A stretch of 64,000 bases of DNA from Betaproteobacteria bacterium HGW-Betaproteobacteria-4 (GTDB taxonomy: Bacteria > Pseudomonadota > Gammaproteobacteria > Burkholderiales > Rhodocyclaceae). Below are positions 58,685 to 64,000 of the stretch, piece after piece. The position numbers and the translations under genes are program-made. The stretch spans positions 1 to 64,000 of the forward strand of contig PHCH01000013.1 of NCBI GenBank assembly GCA_002840785.1. The letters run 5' to 3'. The notes under the pieces are model-generated. The model saw only the letters and a program-made list of their open reading frames with translations. It had not been told where the DNA came from and searched no databases. Position 1 is the first letter of the stretch. Each line of letters opens with the position of its first letter.

Positions 58685-59401
58685 TCAGGCCGCTTCGGCG
58701 TCAGGCTTGGGCAGCCACAGGCAGGCGCCCTTTGATTCCTTGTCGATGGCGGCGAGGACCTGCTCGTGTTCGGCCAGCTCTTCGGGCGAGGCACGGCGGA
58801 CGGCGAGCGGCTTGCGTTCGCGGACCAGGCCGTCGGCGCCGATGTTCGGGCGCGGCGCGGCGTCGGGTTCGATCATCAGCGAATTCTGGCCACGGGTCAT
58901 GGCCAGGAAAACTTCGGCCAGCAGCTCGGTGTCGAGCAGGGCGCCGTGCAGGGTGCGGCTGGAGTTGTCGATTTCGTAGCGTTCGCACAGCGCGTCGAGG
59001 CTGTTGCGCTTGCCGGGGTGAAGGTCCTTGGCCATGCGCAGGGTGTCGGTCACCTTGCCGCAGATGGTGCCGACCGGCACCCGGCCGAGGCGGTCGAGCT
59101 CGGCATTGAGGAAGCCGATGTCGAAGGGCGCGTTGTGGATGATCAGCTCGGCGCCGTTGATGAACTCCAGGAACTCGTCGACGATGTCGGCGAACTTCGG
59201 CTTGTCGGCGAGGAATTCGAGGGTGATGCCATGTACCGCCTGGGCGCCTTCGTCGATTTCGCGTTCCGGGTTGATGTATTTGTGCAGGTGGCGGCCGGTG
59301 AAGCGGCGGTTCACCATCTCGATGCAGGCGACTTCGAGGATGCGGTGGCCCGAGCGCGGGTCGAGGCCGGTGGTTTCGGTGTCGAGGACGATCTGTCTCA
59401 T
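58685..59401 (-). CDS. dnaQ: DNA polymerase III epsilon subunit (proofreading exonuclease)
   Basis: A 238-residue DEDDh exonuclease: Exo[15 protein letters not shown], Exo[19 protein letters not shown] and Exo[21 protein letters not shown] with the catalytic His. The C-terminal tail (residues about 185-238) binds the polymerase alpha subunit. The ATG at 59401 overlaps the rnhA stop (ATGA), the usual rnhA-dnaQ arrangement of proteobacteria. Confidence 0.95.
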   Translation of the reverse strand: MRQIVLDTETTGLDPRSGHRILEVACIEMVNRRFTGRHLHKYINPEREIDEGAQAVHGITLEFLADKPKFADIVDEFLEFINGAELIIHNAPFDIGFLNAELDRLGRVPVGTICGKVTDTLRMAKDLHPGKRNSLDALCERYEIDNSSRTLHGALLDTELLAEVFLAMTRGQNSLMIEPDAAPRPNIGADGLVRERKPLAVRRASPEELAEHEQVLAAIDKESKGACLWLPKPDAEAA

Positions 59402-59856
59402 GCGGCTTCCCTGTTTTTCAATTCGTCGATGCCGCGATTGGCCAGGGCATCGGCCCGTTCGTTTTCGGGGTGGCCGGCGTGGCCCTTGACCCAGACCCAT
59501 TCGAGCTTGTGCAGCTTGACCTGGGCGTCGAGCTGTTGCCACAGGTCGGCATTCTTGACCGGCTTCTTGTCGGCGGTTTTCCAGCCGTTGCGCTTCCAGC
59601 CGTGGATCCACTCGTTGATGCCCTTGAGCACGTACTGCGAGTCGGTGTAGATCTTGCCGCCGACCGGGCGCTTGAGGGCTTCGATGGCGCGGATGGCGGC
59701 GGTCAGTTCCATGCGGTTGTTGGTCGTTTCCTTCTCGCCGCCCCACAGTTCCTTTTCGTGCGGTCCGACGCGCAGGATGGCGCCCCAGCCACCGGGGCCG
59801 GGGTTGCCCTTGCAGGCGCCATCGGTAAATATTTCTACGGTTTCTTCAGCGGCCAT
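59398..59856 (-). CDS. rnhA: Ribonuclease HI
   Basis: A 152-residue RNase HI with the four catalytic acidic residues in [40 protein letters not shown] and NERADALAN. It removes RNA from RNA-DNA hybrids. It overlaps the methyltransferase gene upstream by 11 bases and dnaQ downstream by four. Confidence 0.95.
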   Translation of the reverse strand: MAAEETVEIFTDGACKGNPGPGGWGAILRVGPHEKELWGGEKETTNNRMELTAAIRAIEALKRPVGGKIYTDSQYVLKGINEWIHGWKRNGWKTADKKPVKNADLWQQLDAQVKLHKLEWVWVKGHAGHPENERADALANRGIDELKNREAA

Positions 59857-60562
59857 GGCCTTCCTTTTGGGCGATCGGGCGCAGCGCCTTGGCGCGCACC
59901 GACTTGTTTCGCCAGTTGGGGGTGATCAGATGCATGCCGTGCACGCGCTTGATGGCGCGCAGCACGTAAACGCCGCCGGAAAAATTCCACCAGCGGTTGC
60001 CGGCCGTTTCGATGAACTGCCAGCCTTGCACCCATTTTAGTTGTTCGACCGGGGGGATGTAGCAGCCCAGCGTGCCACGGTCGACTTCGAAACTGAGCAA
60101 TTTTAGCCAGTCCTTGAGGCGATTCAGCGACAGGTAGCTGCCGTTCCACGGAAAATCGCCGCTGCGGTCGAGTTTGCGTTTGACGCCCCACAGCGACAGC
60201 GGGTTGAAGCCGATGATGATGACCTGGCCTTCAGGAATCAAAATGCGCTCGACCTCGCGCAGAATCTGGTGCGGCTCGTCGCTGAATTCGAGAACGTGGG
60301 GCAGGACGACGAGGTCGGTGCTGAGTGAGGCAAAGGGCAGGGCCGTGCACTCGCAAAGTATGTCGACCGCGCCGTATTCGCCGGCCTTGAGGCGCAGCGG
60401 CACGCGGTTGGCACGCAGGAAATCGCCTTGTGGCAGGCCGAGTTGCAGGGCATGGAACCCGAAAACGTCGGCGACGGCGGCATCGAGCTGGCGCTGCTCC
60501 CAGTCGAGCACGAAGCGGCCGGGTGCGCTCGCCAGCCAGGCATCGAGCCCGGGAATTGACAT
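59846..60562 (-). CDS. SAM-dependent methyltransferase (class I)
   Basis: A 238-residue protein from ATG 60562, divergent from gloB. It starts [20 protein letters not shown] and has a class I methyltransferase core with [19 protein letters not shown], then [31 protein letters not shown]. The N-terminal Gly-rich SAM loop is weakly conserved ([11 protein letters not shown]). This gene is regularly found before rnhA and after gloB in betaproteobacteria. Substrate unknown. Confidence 0.85.
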   Translation of the reverse strand: MSIPGLDAWLASAPGRFVLDWEQRQLDAAVADVFGFHALQLGLPQGDFLRANRVPLRLKAGEYGAVDILCECTALPFASLSTDLVVLPHVLEFSDEPHQILREVERILIPEGQVIIIGFNPLSLWGVKRKLDRSGDFPWNGSYLSLNRLKDWLKLLSFEVDRGTLGCYIPPVEQLKWVQGWQFIETAGNRWWNFSGGVYVLRAIKRVHGMHLITPNWRNKSVRAKALRPIAQKEGHGR

Positions 60563-60590
60563 CCGGGGCGCAGCACTCGATAGTTCCGGC

Positions 60591-61349
60591 ATGTTTGAAA
60601 TTTCGCTCATTCCCGCGTTCAAGGATAATTACATCTGGCTGCTGACCCGCGGCAAGCGTGCCTTCGTCGTCGATCCCGGCGATGCCGCCCCGGTCATCGC
60701 CCGCCTCGAAGCCGACGATCTGACCTTGGAAGGCATCCTGATCACGCATCATCATGCCGATCACCAGGGTGGCGTCGCCGAACTCAAAGCGCGCTGGCCA
60801 GTCGAGGTTTATGCACCGGCCGACGAGTCTATCACAGGCCGCACGCGTCCACTTTCGGGCGGCGAACGGATCGAAGTGCTCGGCCAGAAGCTCGATGTCA
60901 TGGCCGTTCCCGGGCATACGCTGGGCCATCTGGCCTACCTCGCGCCGGGTGCGTTGTTCTGTGGCGATACGCTGTTCGGTGCCGGCTGCGGAAGGTTGTT
61001 CGAGGGCACACCGGAACAGATGTCGGCGTCGCTCGACAGCATCGCGGCGTTACCTGACGACACGAAGGTCTATTGCGCCCATGAATACACCGAGATGAAC
61101 CTGCGTTTTGCGCTGGCCGTCGAGCCCGACAATGTGGCCTTGCTGGCCCGTGTCGCCAGGGTTGCGGCGCTGCGGGCGGCCGGGCTGTCCAGCGTGCCGT
61201 CGACGCTGGGCGAAGAGAAGGCGAGCAATCCCTTTCTGCGTAGCACCGAGCCGGCGGTCATCGCGGCAGCCGAAAAGCGGAATCCTACGGTCAACCGGGA
61301 AAAAGCCGCAATTTTCAAAACAATCCGCGGCTGGCGAAACGAGTTTTAG
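60591..61349 (+). CDS. gloB: Hydroxyacylglutathione hydrolase (glyoxalase II)
   Basis: A 252-residue metallo-beta-lactamase fold enzyme. The metal ligands are in THHHADHQGG, VPGHTLGHLAY, FCGDTLFGAGCGRLFEG and YCAHEYT. It hydrolyses S-lactoylglutathione to lactate, completing methylglyoxal detoxification. A GATAGT hexamer six bases before the ATG could be the -10. The last 25 codons include a dispersed repeat copy (NPTVNREKAAIF). Confidence 0.93.
   Translation: MFEISLIPAFKDNYIWLLTRGKRAFVVDPGDAAPVIARLEADDLTLEGILITHHHADHQGGVAELKARWPVEVYAPADESITGRTRPLSGGERIEVLGQKLDVMAVPGHTLGHLAYLAPGALFCGDTLFGAGCGRLFEGTPEQMSASLDSIAALPDDTKVYCAHEYTEMNLRFALAVEPDNVALLARVARVAALRAAGLSSVPSTLGEEKASNPFLRSTEPAVIAAAEKRNPTVNREKAAIFKTIRGWRNEF
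61284..61320 (+). repeat. Dispersed uptake-like repeat, copy 12 (3' end of gloB)
   Basis: CCTACGGTCAACCGGGAAA, AAGCCGC and AATTTTCAAAA. Sense orientation, encoding PTVNREKAAIF. Confidence 0.85.
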
Positions 61350-61361
61350 GGCGCCGCCCTA
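61347..61361. other. Palindrome joining two convergent stop codons
   Basis: TAGGGCGCCGCCCTA is a short hairpin (6-bp stem) in which the gloB stop TAG and the regulator stop (CTA on the plus strand) form the two ends. It may act in termination. Confidence 0.35.
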
Positions 61362-61751
61362 CGGCTTGGCCTGGCGGACGCGGTTGCTGACCTTTTCCAG
61401 CGCATCGAGCACGCGGGCCGCGTTGAAGGGCTTGATGATGAAGCCGCTGGCGCCGTTCATGATCGATTCCTGAACGGTTTCCGGATCCGAATTGCCGGTC
61501 ACCATGACGACTTCGGTGGCCGGATTGGCCGCCTTGATTTCGCACAGCGCTTCGATGCCGCTCTTTTCCGGCATGACGACGTCCATGCAGACGATATCCG
61601 GCTTCAGGCGATCGACGATATCGATCGCCGCTTGCCCGTTGCGGGCTTCGCCGACCACGTCGTATTCCTCGCCACGCAACATGGCGCGCAGAATGCTGCG
61701 CATCATGTCGTTGTCTTCGGCAATGACGATGGAGATGCGGCGTCTGGCCAT
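61359..61751 (-). CDS. CheY-like single-domain response regulator
   Basis: A 130-residue receiver domain alone: acidic pocket VIAEDND, phospho-acceptor Asp in DIVCMDVVMPEKSG, Thr in VMVTGNS and Lys in FIIKPFNAAR. It has no output domain, so it must act by protein contact, as CheY does, or in a phosphorelay. It is two bases from the end of the REC-GGDEF gene, suggesting a joint signalling operon. Confidence 0.9.
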   Translation of the reverse strand: MARRRISIVIAEDNDMMRSILRAMLRGEEYDVVGEARNGQAAIDIVDRLKPDIVCMDVVMPEKSGIEALCEIKAANPATEVVMVTGNSDPETVQESIMNGASGFIIKPFNAARVLDALEKVSNRVRQAKP

Positions 61752-61753
61752 GG

Positions 61754-62628
61754 TCAGGCGTCGTCAGCCCGGCAAAGACCGTCGCGGCCCTGCCGTTTGG
61801 CGCGCAGCAGCGCCTTGCCGGCGGCCTGGATGAGGTCTTCAGGCGGGTTGTCGAAGCCCGGAGCGGCCGAGGCGAGGCCGATGCTCATGGTGACCAGACC
61901 ACCGGGCGACGAGGCGTGCTCGATGTTCAGATCACGGATCGCCTGGCGGATTTTTTCGGCCACGATCAGCGCGCCGCCGATGGTCGTTTCGGGCAGGACG
62001 ACGGCGAATTCCTCGCCGCCGTAGCGCGCCACGATGTCGGACGGACGTTCAGTGTGTTGACGAATGGCCCCGGCGATCCGGCGCAGGCAGTCGTCGCCGG
62101 CCTGATGGCCGTAGGTGTCGTTGTACAGCTTGAAGTAGTCGCTTCGTCAAAATAGCGCCGGTTGGCGACACCGGTCAGGCCGTCGCTCGATGAAATGCGC
62201 ACCAGTTCCTGATTGGCGGCATCGAGTTTGCGGGTCAGTCCGATCAGCGACGAACGCATGAGGACGATACGCTGCATGGCGCGGACTTTTGCGCCGAGGA
62301 CGATTTCGCTGACCGGCTTGAGCAGGTAGTCGTCGCCGCCGGCAGCGATGCCTTTCTCGATGCTCGCTTCGTCCTCGCGGGACGCCAGGAAAATGATCGG
62401 CGTCCATTCGCCCGGCGTTTCCGTTGCCCGGATGCGCTGGGCGAGCAAAAAGCCATCCATGTCGGGCAGGGCGAGATCAAGCAGGACCAGATCCGGCCGC
62501 GTGCGCGCGAATTTCTCCAGCGCCTCGTCGCCGGTACTGGCAGAAAGCGCTGTTGCACCAAGCCTTTCCACTTGCTCGACTGGCAGGTGGTAGGTGGAGC
62601 GGCTGTCTTCGACGACAAGGATTTTCAT
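61754..62628 (-). pseudogene. REC-GGDEF response regulator broken by an internal deletion
   Basis: The first 160 residues from ATG 62628 encode an intact receiver domain (VVEDSRSTY, Asp in LVLLDLALPDMDG, Lys in YLLKPVSEI) and the GGDEF start LVRISSSDGLTGVANRRYFDEA. At about 62140 the frame is lost. The rest of the domain continues in another frame from YFKLYNDTYGHQAGDDC through ARYGGEEFAVVLPE to a stop at 61754. About 25 residues normally found between FDEA and the metal-binding Asp segment are missing, so this is a deletion of around 70-80 bases rather than a single-base slip. If real, it removes diguanylate cyclase activity; assembly error is possible. Confidence 0.8.
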
Positions 62629-62657
62629 GTTGGCAAACGCGACCCGATTTGCTCAGT

Positions 62658-63056
62658 CTAGCGGCAATATCGGGTGAAGAAAACCAGTGCGGCAACGGCG
62701 ATGCCGACGGCGGCACAGCCCCAGCCGATTCCCCAATAGAGGGCACGACTGGCCTGATAGTGGGCGGCGCGTTGCTTGAACTGGAAATAGCGCTGAAATT
62801 CGCCAAGGGTCAGTAGGGCGGTGAACATGAAAAAAATCATGCCGCAGAACATGAAGATGATGATGCCGTTGGTCAGTTCGCGGCAGGCGCCGGCCGTGCG
62901 GTGAAGATAGAGGAGGAGGCCGTCGGTGCGAAAGGCAAAGCTCCCGACAAAAAACGCCAGCCCGACAAAAACGCTGATCAGACCGATCACCAGCCAGGTC
63001 TGCCAGCGCCTGAGTTGGGCGATCAGGCGGGATATTTCTTCGATGAACCAATTCAT
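62658..63056 (-). CDS. Small membrane protein of unknown function
   Basis: A 132-residue protein from ATG 63056 (a longer frame overlaps the divergent DUF748 gene). Three hydrophobic helices are seen: LVIGLISVFVGLAFFVGSF, IIIFMFCGMIFFMFTALL and ALYWGIGWGCAAVGIAVAAL. Between them lie charged loops (YLHRTAGACRELTNG; EFQRYFQFKQRAAHYQ). I do not recognise the family. It lies 29 bases upstream of the REC-GGDEF gene on the same strand. Confidence 0.6.
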   Translation of the reverse strand: MNWFIEEISRLIAQLRRWQTWLVIGLISVFVGLAFFVGSFAFRTDGLLLYLHRTAGACRELTNGIIIFMFCGMIFFMFTALLTLGEFQRYFQFKQRAAHYQASRALYWGIGWGCAAVGIAVAALVFFTRYCR

Positions 63057-63129
63057 GTGTTTTTGCTGATATTTCTGGTGTGGCGTTGTGCTAAATTTCG
63101 CAGATATAAAACAATAAAGGCAGAATAGC

Positions 63130-64000
63130 ATGGCCGCGCCGACCTCAAGCCATTCCTCCACAATGTCGCGCCTTGCCGGGGCGCTCAAGTCGCCGCGCAG
63201 TCAGCGAATCGGAAAATGGCTGGCGGCCATTCTCGTGGTTTTCGGGCTGCTCGGTTTTTTTGCCGCGCCGCCGCTGATCAAGTCGGTTTTGCAGAAACAA
63301 CTGACACAGCAACTGCATCGCCAAGTCAGTATCGAAAACATCGATATAAATCCATACGGCTTGTCGGCAAAGATCAATGGATTTTCGATCAAGGCCGACG
63401 GCGGCAAGGAAGTAGCCGGTTTTGACGAACTGTTCGTCAATCTGTCGTCGGCCTCCCTTTTCAAATTGGCCGCCGTCGTCGATGAAATCCGCCTGCAGGG
63501 ACTGCGCGTCGCGGTGTCGCGCGTGGCCGAGGGGCGCTACGACATCTCCGATCTGCTCGATGAGTGGATGAAGCCCAAGGATGAGCCGGAGTCAGGCACG
63601 CCGCGTTTCTCGCTCAACAACATCCAGCTCATCAACGGTCAGATCGTTTTTGACGACCAGCCCAAGGGCAAGGTGCATACGATCAGCGACATCAACCTGG
63701 CGCTGCCCTTTGTCTCCAGCCTGTCCTACCACACCGAGGTTCTGGTCAATCCGTCGTTTTCGGCCACGATCAACGGCTCGCAACTGGCCTTGACCGGCGA
63801 CAGCAAACCGTTTTCGGAGACCCACGAAAGCCGGCTCAATCTTGATCTGGACCGCTTCGATCTGGCTGGCCTGCAACCTTACCTGCCTGATTCGCTGCCT
63901 TTCCGGCTTGCCTCGGGAACCCTTGATTCGGAATTGAAGGCGATGTTCAAGGAGGTTTCGGACCAGGTTTATTCGGTTTCGGTCGTTGGCGCAGTGCATG
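63130..64000 (+). CDS. DUF748 (AsmA-like) protein, N-terminal part
   Basis: At least 290 residues from ATG 63130, open to the right edge. An N-terminal membrane helix (KWLAAILVVFGLLGFFAA) is followed by the DUF748/AsmA-like start: LHRQVSIENIDINPYGLSAKI, FDELFVNLSSASLF, LQGLRVAVSRVAEGRYDISDLL, FSLNNIQLINGQIVFDD. Proteins of this group lie in the periplasm as long beta-rich bridges and are linked to lipid transport or outer-membrane integrity. An internal ATG at residue 12 could be the true start. Confidence 0.85.
   Translation, partial: MAAPTSSHSSTMSRLAGALKSPRSQRIGKWLAAILVVFGLLGFFAAPPLIKSVLQKQLTQQLHRQVSIENIDINPYGLSAKINGFSIKADGGKEVAGFDELFVNLSSASLFKLAAVVDEIRLQGLRVAVSRVAEGRYDISDLLDEWMKPKDEPESGTPRFSLNNIQLINGQIVFDDQPKGKVHTISDINLALPFVSSLSYHTEVLVNPSFSATINGSQLALTGDSKPFSETHESRLNLDLDRFDLAGLQPYLPDSLPFRLASGTLDSELKAMFKEVSDQVYSVSVVGAVH

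Noticed and set aside
5092-61320. Dispersed repeat as insertion-sequence ends or REP/BIME elements
   Set aside because: Copies are single, lack a palindromic stem, target duplications or a linked transposase, and lie inside genes without breaking the frame.
1-64000. tRNA, rRNA or prophage genes
   Set aside because: No T-loop-like or cloverleaf segment, ribosomal RNA motif or phage gene was recognised on reading both strands; short ncRNAs could still be missed.

Overview
The window reads as chromosome from a GC-rich betaproteobacterium, most like Rhodocyclales (Dechloromonas/Azonexus relatives). That placement is an inference: it rests on a clade II (Sec-type) nitrous oxide reductase cluster with its own cytochromes, a RegB/RegA redox pair, many c-type cytochromes and general codon style. 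No rRNA, tRNA, CRISPR array or intact insertion sequence was recognised. Gene density is high and ATGA stop/start overlaps are common.

Layout. 0-13.7 kb: the edge of a PAS sensor, mtfA, a DMT transporter, monofunctional relA, a polyphosphate kinase gene broken by an internal deletion, menF-menE, a TlpA thioredoxin, an outer-membrane protein and a DUF6502/DUF5666 pair whose second member ends in 38 EKx/ERx triplets. 14-28 kb: a putative trans-envelope electron-transfer locus. It has an FAD/Fe-S oxidoreductase with a degenerate GGDEF protein on the minus strand. On the plus strand are a diheme-b-type membrane protein, a 24-heme periplasmic cytochrome, a giant 1636-residue cytochrome with 61 heme-binding motifs, a TPR/beta-barrel outer-membrane protein and a CcmI-like cytochrome assembly factor. 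28-33 kb: an unknown gene, then an SHP-DHC-cytochrome b561 operon with a QseBC-like two-component system, preceded by a four-fold 11-bp-spaced CTTAA-type operator. 33.7-51.4 kb: the nos island (nosZ, two small cytochromes, nosB, nosD, nosG, nosH; then nosF, nosL, nosY and a TlpA protein). It is interrupted by an energy-taxis type chemoreceptor and a hybrid kinase, and flanked by SCO/PCuAC copper genes. 51.5-64 kb: a PEP-CTERM protein, regA-regB, a c4-like cytochrome, housekeeping genes (M18 aminopeptidase, dnaQ, rnhA, gloB), a CheY-like regulator, a broken REC-GGDEF gene and the start of a DUF748 protein.

How it fits together: the organism appears equipped for respiration with N2O and probably with solid or extracellular acceptors/donors. 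RegA-type sites (GCGNC-N5-GNCGC) lie in front of both nosZ and the cytochrome next to regB. FNR-like sites lie in front of nosZ, the cytochrome/regB pair and the giant cytochrome, suggesting shared redox control.

Most noteworthy: (1) the 61-heme cytochrome with its full candidate electron conduit; (2) a dispersed ~35-bp repeat (CTACGGTCAACCGGAAA plus two A/T tracts), 12 good copies in 46 kb but none in the 17.5 kb holding the cytochrome locus, shaped like a DNA uptake sequence and usually at gene 3' ends; (3) two out-of-frame internal deletions (ppk, REC-GGDEF), which may be real or assembly faults.
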